Source: Alishewanella jeotgali KCTC 22429 (lineage in GTDB: Bacteria > Pseudomonadota > Gammaproteobacteria > Enterobacterales > Alteromonadaceae). From it: a DNA stretch of 64,000 bases. Made by a program: the position numbers and the translations under genes. The notes below the pieces were generated by a model, which did no database searches, was not told the origin of the DNA, and saw only the letters and a list, made by a program, of their open reading frames with translations. Location of the stretch: contig NZ_AHTH01000055.1 in assembly GCF_000245735.1 (NCBI RefSeq), forward strand, positions 53,370 to 117,369. The letters are read 5' to 3'. Below are positions 29,556 to 37,279 of the stretch, one piece after another; the first letter of the stretch is position 1; each line of letters starts with the position of its first letter.

Positions 29556-30592
29556 ACAGAGTAGGGGTTTTCCCGGGTAAATTTTTACCGCCACACCGTG
29601 GTCATTTGACCGCCATTTTACGCGCCCATGCGCTCTGCGATGAACTCTATGTGGTGATCAGTGAGCGGCCACAGGAAGATGGTGAACTCTGCGCCCAGGC
29701 CGGTATTCCTTATATCGATGGGGTCCTGCGCCAACGCTGGTTATCGCAGGAGCTGCAAGGCCTGGGTATTAAGGTGCTGTTACAACAGGAAGGGCATATT
29801 CCGCCTTTTCCTCAAGGTTGGGGCGAGTATGCGGCCTTATTGCGGCAAAGTGTACCGGTACCTTTTCAGCTGATTTTCGGTGGTGAAGAAAGCTACCGCA
29901 CTGGTCATCAGCAGCATTTTCCGGATATTCAGTATCAGGTGTTGGATCCACAGCGTACCCAGTGGCCGATTAGTGGCACTGAGATCCGCAATCATCCCTA
30001 TTTACACTGGGATTATATTGCTGGTGCCGCGCGGCCATTTTTTGCCCGTAAGGTACTGATTACCGGGCCTGAGTCTTGTGGTAAAACGACGTTAACCCGC
30101 AAGCTGGCAAAGGTGTACTGCACCTCCTGGTCAGAAGAGCTGGGGCGGGATTATCAGGAAGAGGTGGTCGGCGGTAATGGCGATCTCTTTAACCTGGAAG
30201 ATTTTAATCGTATTACCCATCTGCAGTATGAGCAGGATTATCAGGCGCTACGCAGTGCCAACAAAGTCTGTTTTTTTGATACCGATGCGGTGGTAACCGC
30301 CTTTTTTAGTCAGGTGTTTCTTGGTCAGTTGGCCAGCCGGATTGAAAGCTTTATCGACCCCAACAAGTATGACTTGATTATCGCGCTGGAGCCAACGGTG
30401 CCCTGGGTGGCGGATGGTATGCGTGAACTGGGCGATCCCGATGTGCGTCAGCAAAGCTTCGAGCAGTTATTGGCGCTTTATCAGCAGTACGGTTTTCCCG
30501 CTGAACGGATCCTGCGGGTCAGTTCAGCTAATTATTATGAACGGCTGGAGGCTTGTATCGGCGCTGTTGATGCCTTATTGGCCGCCAGATAG
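29552..30592 (+). CDS. nadR: NadR: NMN adenylyltransferase / nicotinamide riboside kinase
   Basis: The protein has two catalytic domains. Residues 1-160 are an NMN adenylyltransferase with [20 protein letters not shown], an HxGH-type site. From about 165 there is a P-loop kinase, [20 protein letters not shown], that phosphorylates nicotinamide riboside. It has 346 residues and starts directly with the adenylyltransferase. The N-terminal helix-turn-helix of the longer enterobacterial NadR is absent, so it should be an enzyme only, not an NAD repressor. It starts at GTG inside the end of pnuC, which matches function: import, phosphorylate, adenylate. Confidence 0.94.
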   Translation: MNRVGVFPGKFLPPHRGHLTAILRAHALCDELYVVISERPQEDGELCAQAGIPYIDGVLRQRWLSQELQGLGIKVLLQQEGHIPPFPQGWGEYAALLRQSVPVPFQLIFGGEESYRTGHQQHFPDIQYQVLDPQRTQWPISGTEIRNHPYLHWDYIAGAARPFFARKVLITGPESCGKTTLTRKLAKVYCTSWSEELGRDYQEEVVGGNGDLFNLEDFNRITHLQYEQDYQALRSANKVCFFDTDAVVTAFFSQVFLGQLASRIESFIDPNKYDLIIALEPTVPWVADGMRELGDPDVRQQSFEQLLALYQQYGFPAERILRVSSANYYERLEACIGAVDALLAAR

Positions 30593-30653
30593 CACTGGGC
30601 GGAAAATCTCAGTAGGCATTACAGCCAGATATAGCCAGCGGGCTTTTCGCTGC

Positions 30654-30659
30654 TATAAT
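30654..30659 (+). promoter_or_regulatory. -10 element upstream of glnS
   Basis: TATAAT lies 42 bases before the glnS ATG, in the nadR-glnS gap. No convincing -35 is visible. Confidence 0.5.
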
Positions 30660-30701
30660 GCCGCATCATTTATGTATTCGTTTTATAGGATTATGCAGTT
30701 T

Positions 30702-32366
30702 ATGTCGGACGTCGCGAATCGCCCAACTAACTTTATCCGGCAAATTATTGATGCCGATCTGGCCAGTGGCAAACATCACAGTGTGCAAACCCGTTTTCCG
30801 CCTGAACCAAACGGTTATTTGCATATCGGCCATGCAAAATCGATTTGTTTAAACTTTGGCATCGCCGAAGATTATCAGGGGCAGTGTAATCTGCGTTTTG
30901 ACGACACCAACCCTGAAAAAGAAAACGTTGAATTTGTGGAATCGATTCAGCGCGACGTGAACTGGCTGGGCTTTCAGTGGTCCGGTACAGTGCGTTACTC
31001 TTCTGATTATTTCGAGCAGCTGTATGGTTATGCTGTTGAGCTGATCAACAAAGGCCTGGCTTATGTTTGTTTCCTGAATGCGGAGCAAATGCGTGAATAC
31101 CGCGGTAATCTGACCCAGCCTGGCAAACCCAGCCCATACCGCGACACCAGCCCGGCAGAGAATCTGGCGCTGTTTGAAAAAATGCGTGCCGGTGGTTTTA
31201 AAGAGGGTGAATGTTCCCTGCGCGCAAAAATTGATATGGCCTCCAGCTTTATCTGTATGCGGGACCCGGTGATTTACCGGATTAAGTTTGCCCATCACCA
31301 TCAAACCGGTGATAACTGGTGCATTTACCCGATGTACGATTTTACCCATTGTATTTCGGACGCGCTGGAAGGTATTACGCACTCGCTGTGTACGCTGGAG
31401 TTTCAGGATAACCGCCGTCTATATGACTGGATCCTGGATAACATCACCATTCCTTGTCACCCGCAGCAAATCGAATTTTCGCGCTTGAATCTGGAATTTG
31501 CAGTGATGAGTAAGCGTAAGCTGCAAACACTGGTTGAGCAACAGCTGGTCAGTGGCTGGGATGATCCGCGGATGCCGACCATTGCCGGTTTGCGCCGTCG
31601 TGGCTACACGCCATCCGCGATCCGTGAATTCGCCAAGCGCATCGGTATTACCAAACAAGATAACGTGATTGAGATGAGCGCGCTGGAAGCCTGTATCCGG
31701 GAAGATCTGGATGCGACAGCACCGCGGGCGATGGCTGTACTGGACCCAATCAAAGTGACCATTACTAACTATCCGGCCGACAAGCTGGAGTGGTTAACTG
31801 CGCCGAACCATCCAAAAGAAGATATGGGTGAGCGTAAACTACCATTTGGCCGTGAGCTCTATATTGACCGTGCTGACTTCCGGGAAGAAGCCAACAAAAA
31901 GTATAAGCGGCTGGTGTTAGGTGGCGATGTGCGGCTGCGCAATGCTTATGTGATCCATGCCGATGAAGTGATTAAAAATGAGCAGGGCGAAGTGATCGCG
32001 CTGAACTGTACTTATCTGCCGGAAACCCTGGGGGAAAACCCGGCCGATGGTCGTAAGGTTCGCGGCGTGATCCATTGGGTTGAACAAAGTCAGGCCCTGC
32101 CTGCCGAGTTCCGGGTGTATGACCGTCTGTTCAGCGTGGCCAATCCGGCGGCGGAAGAAGACTTTATCAGCACGGTAAATCCTAACTCACTGGTAGTGAA
32201 GCACGGCTTTGCCGAACCCTCGCTGCAAACCGCGGTTGCGGAAAAGGCGTATCAGTTTGAACGCGAAGGTTATTACTGCGCCGATAACAGGGACTCACAG
32301 CCCACCAAGCTGGTATTTAACCGTACCGTCGGCTTGCGTGATAGCTGGGGTAAAGACGAAGAGTAA
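30702..32366 (+). CDS. glnS: Glutaminyl-tRNA synthetase GlnS
   Basis: GlnS charges tRNA-Gln with glutamine. The 554-residue protein matches the E. coli length. [19 protein letters not shown] has the class I HIGH motif and [11 protein letters not shown] the KMSKS-like motif. [18 protein letters not shown] lies in the anticodon-facing middle part, followed by the beta-barrel domains. The ATG beginning [16 protein letters not shown] matches the E. coli start ([16 protein letters not shown]). ATG 30693 is three codons upstream, and in-frame sequence back to 30414 lies in nadR. AGGA is about 12 bases from the chosen start, a loose spacing. Confidence 0.97.
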   Translation: MSDVANRPTNFIRQIIDADLASGKHHSVQTRFPPEPNGYLHIGHAKSICLNFGIAEDYQGQCNLRFDDTNPEKENVEFVESIQRDVNWLGFQWSGTVRYSSDYFEQLYGYAVELINKGLAYVCFLNAEQMREYRGNLTQPGKPSPYRDTSPAENLALFEKMRAGGFKEGECSLRAKIDMASSFICMRDPVIYRIKFAHHHQTGDNWCIYPMYDFTHCISDALEGITHSLCTLEFQDNRRLYDWILDNITIPCHPQQIEFSRLNLEFAVMSKRKLQTLVEQQLVSGWDDPRMPTIAGLRRRGYTPSAIREFAKRIGITKQDNVIEMSALEACIREDLDATAPRAMAVLDPIKVTITNYPADKLEWLTAPNHPKEDMGERKLPFGRELYIDRADFREEANKKYKRLVLGGDVRLRNAYVIHADEVIKNEQGEVIALNCTYLPETLGENPADGRKVRGVIHWVEQSQALPAEFRVYDRLFSVANPAAEEDFISTVNPNSLVVKHGFAEPSLQTAVAEKAYQFEREGYYCADNRDSQPTKLVFNRTVGLRDSWGKDEE

Positions 32367-32378
32367 GCTGCGTTAAAG

Positions 32379-32400
32379 GCGGCAGGCGTTAGCCTGCCGC
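32379..32400. terminator. Hairpin between convergent glnS and DUF3185 gene
   Basis: GCGGCAGGC-GTTA-GCCTGCCGC is a perfect 9-bp stem in the 72-base gap. No T-run follows on the plus strand; only CTTT follows on the minus strand. It may act on both strands with low efficiency. Confidence 0.45.
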
Positions 32401-32438
32401 TACCTCTGATATTGCTGCAACAGCTATTTTGGTCACTG

Positions 32439-32633
32439 CTATTTCTTTAACAGCATGCCAACCCCAATAATGGCGGCAATAGCCCCGCCCACCAAAAACC
32501 AGATGGCATTATCAGTGGGATTCCCGGTCACCATCTCAGTTACTTTGGATGCCGTTGAATTGTACTCGGTATAACCGAAATACAGTAGGATGGCGCCTGC
32601 TACCAGTAAAGCTAGTCCGATTATCTTATTCAT
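32439..32633 (-). CDS. Small DUF3185 membrane protein
   Basis: The 64-residue protein has two membrane helices: MNKIIGLALLVAGAILLYFG at the N-terminus and AIWFLVGGAIAAIIGVGMLL at the C-terminus. A short polar linker (TEYNSTASKVTEMVTGNPTD) joins them. This matches the DUF3185 family, whose function is not known. GGAG lies 6 bases before the ATG; an in-frame GTG one codon upstream is too close to that site. The gene stands alone, convergent with glnS and divergent from the LysE-type gene. Confidence 0.78.
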   Translation of the reverse strand: MNKIIGLALLVAGAILLYFGYTEYNSTASKVTEMVTGNPTDNAIWFLVGGAIAAIIGVGMLLKK

Positions 32634-32765
32634 CACATTCTCCTGTTGTGTTACGGTGTTAAAAGCAGTTAACTTTAGGTTCTGAGGTGACCGCGATGGT
32701 CAACATACTGTTTTACTGTAGCTAAATTAACTTAACTTTGGGTGAATTCTTTAGCGGATGAAGTG

Positions 32766-33389
32766 ATGGAAATTTTTTTAGCCGTTTTATTCTTTGCTTT
32801 TTCGACAACGATTACGCCGGGACCGAATAACATTATGATTATGTCTTCCGGAGTAAACTACGGTGTTAAAGCCAGTTTGCCGCATTGGCTGGGGATCTGT
32901 CTCGGTTTCCCGCTGATGGTGTTATTGGTGGGGCTGGGCTTTGGTCTGGTATTTGACCGTTATCCGCATCTGCATCAGTTAATTAAAGTGTTAGGTACCG
33001 CCTATCTGTTATATCTGGCATGGAAAATTGCCAGCGCACGGCCGGAAACCATTGCCACTGGCAAGAGTAAGCCACTGAATTTCTGGCAAGCTGCCGCCTT
33101 CCAATGGGTTAATGGTAAAGCCTGGGTGATGGCCTCAGGCGCTGTTGCGGCCTTTACCTCGGTAACCGGTGTCTATTGGTGGCAGGTATTGATGATTACG
33201 CTGGCCTTTTTACTGGTGGCCTTTCCCTGTGTTGGCGTCTGGATGCTGTTCGGAGCTGGGCTGCGTAAGCTGTTGAATAATGCTGTGGCGCAGCGGATCT
33301 TTAATCTGCTGATGGCTCTGATCCTTTTACTGTCAGTGTTACCTGTTGTGATCGAAATCTGGCAGTATTACCTCAGTCCTGCCCAATAG
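32766..33389 (+). CDS. LysE/RhtB-family amino acid exporter
   Basis: The 207-residue protein has six hydrophobic segments. The family signature TTITPGPNNIMIMSSGVNYG (about residues 14-33) is at the start and FQWVNGKAWVMASGAVAAF in the middle. The family exports amino acids and related compounds, but the substrate cannot be told. The ATG at 32766 has GGA 7 bases upstream; an in-frame GTG at 32742 would add 8 residues. It lies 12 bases before the next gene and is probably co-transcribed with the genes up to efp. Confidence 0.87.
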   Translation: MEIFLAVLFFAFSTTITPGPNNIMIMSSGVNYGVKASLPHWLGICLGFPLMVLLVGLGFGLVFDRYPHLHQLIKVLGTAYLLYLAWKIASARPETIATGKSKPLNFWQAAAFQWVNGKAWVMASGAVAAFTSVTGVYWWQVLMITLAFLLVAFPCVGVWMLFGAGLRKLLNNAVAQRIFNLLMALILLLSVLPVVIEIWQYYLSPAQ

Positions 33390-33401
33390 CGGATAACAGT
33401 G

Positions 33402-33935
33402 ATGAATGCAGCAGCAGAGAAAGTGGCACTGGAGCATGAAGCCGCCCGGATCTTTATGCGGCACTATGAGCAGCGTTTTGGCATTAAGATGCGGCATATC
33501 TGGCACAATGAACCCAGACGGCCGGATGTGTCATGTTATTACGATAGTCAACGTCTGGATTTGGAAATTGCGCATCTCTATGGCAGTGAAGCCGAAGCCA
33601 TGCATATCCTGGGGCGGGAGCTTAGCCAGCAAACGCATCAGGAATTACTGGCTTTATTGCGCTTACCGGTCGAGCAGCGGATGTTGGAGGCGTTAAACCG
33701 TATTATCTGTAATAAAGCCCAAAAATACTATGACAGCCAGCGGGTCTGGCTGGTGATCCGCAATGCTAACCCATTGTGGCGGCGCGAAGATATGCTGGCA
33801 CACTGTGACAAACTGCATTTACCCAAGCTGCATCCGTTTGAGCAGATCTGGGTGGTGGGCGATATGTTGGGCATCTCCGGCATTTTACCGTTATTTCCAC
33901 TGACCTTACTGCACGCTGAGGCGACGCTGTGCTAG
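33402..33935 (+). CDS. Conserved hypothetical protein, possible PD-(D/E)XK fold
   Basis: I do not recognise this 177-residue soluble protein. The order RRPDVSCYY, RLDLEIAHLYG and IICNKAQKYYDSQRVWLVIR resembles the D...(E)xK layout of PD-(D/E)XK nuclease-like folds: an Asp, then an Asp/Glu strand, then Lys-rich helix and a hydrophobic strand. This is pattern-level inference only. The ATG has GGA 8 bases upstream; an in-frame GTG lies one codon before. It overlaps the next gene by 7 bases and lies in the unit LysE-type exporter, this gene, membrane protein, earP, efp. Confidence 0.6.
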   Translation: MNAAAEKVALEHEAARIFMRHYEQRFGIKMRHIWHNEPRRPDVSCYYDSQRLDLEIAHLYGSEAEAMHILGRELSQQTHQELLALLRLPVEQRMLEALNRIICNKAQKYYDSQRVWLVIRNANPLWRREDMLAHCDKLHLPKLHPFEQIWVVGDMLGISGILPLFPLTLLHAEATLC

Positions 33936-34276
33936 GGCATTACCGTGCGCTGGCACGCGGCTTAAAGCCCTGGCGACTGCTGCTATTGCTGGCGGCCTTG
34001 CTAACGGCTGCGGGTTTTATCTGGCAGTTATTACCGGGGAACGGGCAGGGACCTTATTTGCTACCCACCCTGGTTAGCGCCATCTTGTTCCTGTGTTTAC
34101 TGTTGTTAGTGCAATTTTTCGGCACCGAGCGGCCAGCACCCGTCAGTCGCTGGCGGCGTGCTTTGGCGATGCTGTGGCAAGGGTTACTGGCAGCACTCCT
34201 GACGCTGATCTTGCTCAGCTGGTTTTTTCTGTTTTTAAAAGCCTTATCCGCTATAATCCGCCTGCATTTTTTTTAG
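33929..34276 (+). CDS. Small membrane protein of unknown function
   Basis: The 115-residue protein is very rich in Leu and has three predicted membrane helices: residues about 17-33, 42-62 and 83-106. I recognise no family. It starts at GTG within the last codons of the preceding gene (7-base overlap), so translation is likely coupled. A TATAAT near its 3' end (34252-34257) may serve earP. No function can be assigned. Confidence 0.55.
   Translation: MLGHYRALARGLKPWRLLLLLAALLTAAGFIWQLLPGNGQGPYLLPTLVSAILFLCLLLLVQFFGTERPAPVSRWRRALAMLWQGLLAALLTLILLSWFFLFLKALSAIIRLHFF
34252..34257 (+). promoter_or_regulatory. -10 element upstream of earP
   Basis: TATAAT lies inside the end of the small membrane-protein gene, 29 bases before the earP ATG. 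No good -35 is evident. Confidence 0.4.
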
Positions 34277-34285
34277 GTCCAGGCT

Positions 34286-35464
34286 ATGTCAAGCGATAAT
34301 ACCCGTAAGCTGCGCTGGGAAATCTTCTGCAGCGTTGTAGATAACTTTGGCGATATTGGCATTTGCTGGCGCCTGTGCCGTCAGTTAGCTGCCGAATTCC
34401 AGTTACCGGTCCGGCTATGGGTTGATGATTTGGCGAGTTTTCAGCGGATCTGTCCTGACGTTGAACCTACTTTGCCGGAACAACACCTGGCTGGGGTAGT
34501 GATTTGTCACTGGCAACCGGATCTCAACTGGCGCACTATCACGCCGGCAGAGGTGGTGATTGAGGCGCTGGCCTGCACCATTCCCTTTGCCTATCAGCAG
34601 CAGATGGCCGTGCAGGCCGTGCCTCCGCTGTGGCTAAATCTGGAGTACCTGTCAGCTGAAGCCTGGGTGGAAAACTGTCATACACTGGCCTCACCACAGC
34701 CGCAATTACCGCTGAATAAATACTTCTTTTTCCCAGGCTTTACTGCAAAAACCGGTGGTTTACTCCGCGAGCAGCAGCTAATCACACAACTGAACCAGTT
34801 TGCCAGTGACCGGGCCGCACAGCAGCGTTTCTGGCAGCAATTACAGCTGGATGATGCTTTAGACTTCTCCCGCCGGATTTCGCTATTTGCTTATTCGCAG
34901 CAGCAACTGGCTGGTTTATTGCAGCTCTGGCAACAGCAAGCCGACAGTACCCTATGCCTGATCCCGGAAGGTACCCTGGCAGAGCAAGCGATGGCGCTGT
35001 GTCCTGGTTTGGCGCGGGGTAAACCCTGGCAACAAGGGCAGCTTAAACTCTGTATTTTGCCGTTCTTACCACAACCCGATTATGATTTACTGCTAGCGGC
35101 CTGTGATATCAACTTTGTCCGTGGGGAAGACTCGATCATTCGTGCCCAGTGGGCGGCGAAACCCTTTATCTGGCAAATCTACCGCCAGGCGGAACAGGCT
35201 CATCTGGAAAAGTTATCTGCGTTCTATCAACGTTATAGTCAGAATTGGCCGCCACAGCTGGCAACGGCAGTCTGGCAATTCTGGTTAGGCTGGAATACCG
35301 AGCAGGCGCTTAGCAGCACTTGGCTGGACTTTGTACAGCAACTTGATGAAATAGAACAAAAAAACCGGGAGTGGCGGGCGCAGCTTATCGCCAATGGCGA
35401 TCTTGCGACTAACCTCGTGCGTTTTGTTGAAAAAAAAATTATAATGCCTCGCAATTTTTCCTAA
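34286..35464 (+). CDS. earP: EF-P arginine rhamnosyltransferase EarP
   Basis: EarP transfers rhamnose from dTDP-rhamnose to Arg32 of EF-P, which EF-P needs to rescue ribosomes at polyproline. The 392-residue protein has the family hallmark FCSVVDNFGDIGICWRLCRQ (residues 14-33), including the Asp residues of the active site. FPGFTAKTGGLLRE lies mid-protein, and DINFVRGEDSIIRAQWAAKP near the C-terminus binds the nucleotide sugar. It lies directly before efp, whose product carries the matching Arg. dTDP-rhamnose genes are not in this window. Confidence 0.95.
   Translation: MSSDNTRKLRWEIFCSVVDNFGDIGICWRLCRQLAAEFQLPVRLWVDDLASFQRICPDVEPTLPEQHLAGVVICHWQPDLNWRTITPAEVVIEALACTIPFAYQQQMAVQAVPPLWLNLEYLSAEAWVENCHTLASPQPQLPLNKYFFFPGFTAKTGGLLREQQLITQLNQFASDRAAQQRFWQQLQLDDALDFSRRISLFAYSQQQLAGLLQLWQQQADSTLCLIPEGTLAEQAMALCPGLARGKPWQQGQLKLCILPFLPQPDYDLLLAACDINFVRGEDSIIRAQWAAKPFIWQIYRQAEQAHLEKLSAFYQRYSQNWPPQLATAVWQFWLGWNTEQALSSTWLDFVQQLDEIEQKNREWRAQLIANGDLATNLVRFVEKKIIMPRNFS
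35440..35445 (+). promoter_or_regulatory. -10 element upstream of efp
   Basis: TATAAT lies within the last codons of earP, after an A-run and 41 bases before the efp start. It could give efp expression above the earP level. No -35 is seen at the expected spacing. Confidence 0.45.
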
Positions 35465-35485
35465 CCAGAAGATCTTTTTATTATG

Positions 35486-36043
35486 ATGAAGACAGCTCAA
35501 GAAGTCCGCGCCGGCCAGGTAATCATGGTTGGTAACGAAGCCATGGTAGTGATCAAAGCCGAATTTAACAAATCAGGCCGTAACGCTGCTGTAGTTAAAA
35601 TGAAATTAAAGAACCTGCTGAACGGTCAGGGTACAGAAACGGTTTACCGTGCTGATGACAAGTTTGAGCAAGTGATGCTGGAAACCAAAGAAGTTACCTA
35701 TTCTTACTTCGCCGATCCGATGTACGTGTTTATGGATGCTGAGTACAATCAGTATGAGATCGAAGCCGAATATATGGGCGAAGCCCTGAAATATCTGGTT
35801 GATGGCATGGAGTGTTCAGTCGTGTTCTACGGTGAGCGTCCAATCTCTGTTGATCTGCCAACTGTGGTCGTGCGCACTGTCACTTACACTGAACCAGCCG
35901 CCCGTGGCGATACCTCTGGTAAAGTGATGAAGCCAGCGAAAATCGAAACCGGTTTTGAACTGATGGTGCCTGCTTTCGTGGAAGAAGGTGACAAGATCGA
36001 AATCGATACCCGTACCGACGAGTACCGCAGCCGCGCCAAATAA
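35486..36043 (+). CDS. efp: Translation elongation factor P (rhamnosylated-arginine type)
   Basis: EF-P binds between the P and E sites and relieves stalling at proline runs. The 185-residue protein has the tip loop [19 protein letters not shown] with Arg at position 32, counting from the second ATG, which is the residue EarP modifies. The lysine-modified type has Lys at this place. [20 protein letters not shown] and [15 protein letters not shown] close the protein. ATG 35483 directly precedes the chosen ATG; I prefer 35486 because it gives the family's numbering. A terminator follows. Confidence 0.96.
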   Translation: MKTAQEVRAGQVIMVGNEAMVVIKAEFNKSGRNAAVVKMKLKNLLNGQGTETVYRADDKFEQVMLETKEVTYSYFADPMYVFMDAEYNQYEIEAEYMGEALKYLVDGMECSVVFYGERPISVDLPTVVVRTVTYTEPAARGDTSGKVMKPAKIETGFELMVPAFVEEGDKIEIDTRTDEYRSRAK

Positions 36044-36054
36044 TGGCCGGTAAC

Positions 36055-36080
36055 AAAAAAGGCGCGTCAGCGCCTTTTTT
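36055..36080 (+). terminator. Rho-independent terminator after efp
   Basis: AAAAAAGGCGC-GTCA-GCGCCTTTTTT, a perfect stem with T-run, 12 bases past the efp stop. Confidence 0.95.
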
Positions 36081-36137
36081 ACTGTTGCTCTCTTTTTACT
36101 GCTCTCTCTTATTGCTTAACACAGCCGGACCCCTGCC

Positions 36138-36608
36138 ATGACTAACAACGATATCCTGCGTCGGTTACGCTATATTCTAAACATCAACAACAGCAATCTG
36201 GCAGCAACCTTTGCGCTGGGCGGCCTGGTCGCCACTAAGGAGCAAATTATTAGCTGGTTGGCCAAGGACGAAGATCCGGAATTTGTTGCCTTGCTGGATA
36301 TTGAATTGGCGCAGTTTTTAAATGGCCTGATCACCAGCAAAAGAGGGATGCGCGAAGGCGAACAACCGGTTGCGGAGAGTCGGCTGAATAATAACCTGAT
36401 CCTGCGTAAATTGAAGATTGCGTTCAATCTGCGCGATGACGACTTTCTGGAATTGCTGCAATTGGCCAATTTCCGGCTTGGTCGCTCAGAGCTGAGTGCC
36501 TTTTTCCGTAAACCCGATCACCCGCACTACCGGCAATGTCAGGCGCAGGTGTTGCGCAATGTGTTAAAAGGCCTGCAGTTAAAACTGCGCCCGGGCACTA
36601 GCGAGTAA
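36138..36608 (+). CDS. DUF1456 protein (YehS family)
   Basis: The 156-residue protein holds two copies of the DUF1456 repeat, about residues 1-70 and 80-150. Each begins with an ILRRLRYILNIN / ILRKLKIAFNLR element and has a DxE..L.FL or L..F.RK portion. The family is widespread in gammaproteobacteria (E. coli YehS) and has no known function. The gene stands alone between the efp terminator and a convergent exonuclease gene 9 bases away. Confidence 0.88.
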   Translation: MTNNDILRRLRYILNINNSNLAATFALGGLVATKEQIISWLAKDEDPEFVALLDIELAQFLNGLITSKRGMREGEQPVAESRLNNNLILRKLKIAFNLRDDDFLELLQLANFRLGRSELSAFFRKPDHPHYRQCQAQVLRNVLKGLQLKLRPGTSE

Positions 36609-36617
36609 ATTTCTGCG

Positions 36618-37277
36618 CTAACTGCTTTGTACTAACAAATCGCCCAGGGTGATGTGTGGGTGGCTTTTTTTCAGCTGGCTCAGAAACAATAGGGCGCAAC
36701 CGTAGGCATCTTCCAGCGCATGATGCTGAGCACTGACCGGCAATTTATGCCGGGCCAGAGATTGCGGCAAGCGCAGTGCATCCTTTTTCATCACCGTGCC
36801 TTGTTTTTGCATACGGTGCCATTCGATATTCAGCGTATCCATAAACTGCATGTTCGGCGCCTTGCCAAACAAGCGTTGATACGCAATTTGTAAAAAGGCC
36901 CGGTCCAGCCGGCAGTGATGTGCGACAAACACATAGCCGGCATAGTCCTGTAATAGTTGCAGCAATACATCTGCCAGCTCGCTGGCGTTTTTCAGATCCT
37001 TGTCATGCACGCCATGATAAATAGCACTCTGGCCGACACTGGTTGGTGGTCGGAATAAATAATGTCTGGCTTCACTTAAACAGATTTGTTGGTTGCGAAT
37101 AGGTACCCAGCCGATACTGACGATATGATCTTGTTTGGCATGCAGGCCGGTGAGCTCTAAATCCAGTGCCAGATAATGGCAATCCCGGGCCGGTGTGTTG
37201 GCTGCAGGGATACTGACCTGATTAAAGGCTTGTACTGCGCTATAAAGTGGTGGTTTTTTCTTCAGCCAACCCAACAT
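36618..37277 (-). CDS. DnaQ-like 3'-5' exonuclease
   Basis: The 219-residue protein has the DEDDh exonuclease motifs: ALDLELTGLHAKQDHIVSIG (ExoI), a central YVFVAHHCRLDRAFLQ (ExoII) and SAQHHALEDAYGCALLFL (ExoIII with His and Asp). ExoI reads DLELTG rather than the common DxETTG, but the Asp and Glu positions are kept. Such proteins resemble the epsilon subunit of DNA polymerase III but act on DNA or RNA in various settings. It starts 2 bases after the stop of the cNMP/CBS/nucleotidyltransferase gene, so the two probably work together. Confidence 0.85.
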   Translation of the reverse strand: MLGWLKKKPPLYSAVQAFNQVSIPAANTPARDCHYLALDLELTGLHAKQDHIVSIGWVPIRNQQICLSEARHYLFRPPTSVGQSAIYHGVHDKDLKNASELADVLLQLLQDYAGYVFVAHHCRLDRAFLQIAYQRLFGKAPNMQFMDTLNIEWHRMQKQGTVMKKDALRLPQSLARHKLPVSAQHHALEDAYGCALLFLSQLKKSHPHITLGDLLVQSS

Positions 37278-37279
37278 TT

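Noticed and set aside
30414..30701. N-terminal extension of glnS
   Set aside because: The extra 96 codons lie in nadR and its downstream gap, and the family start is [16 protein letters not shown].
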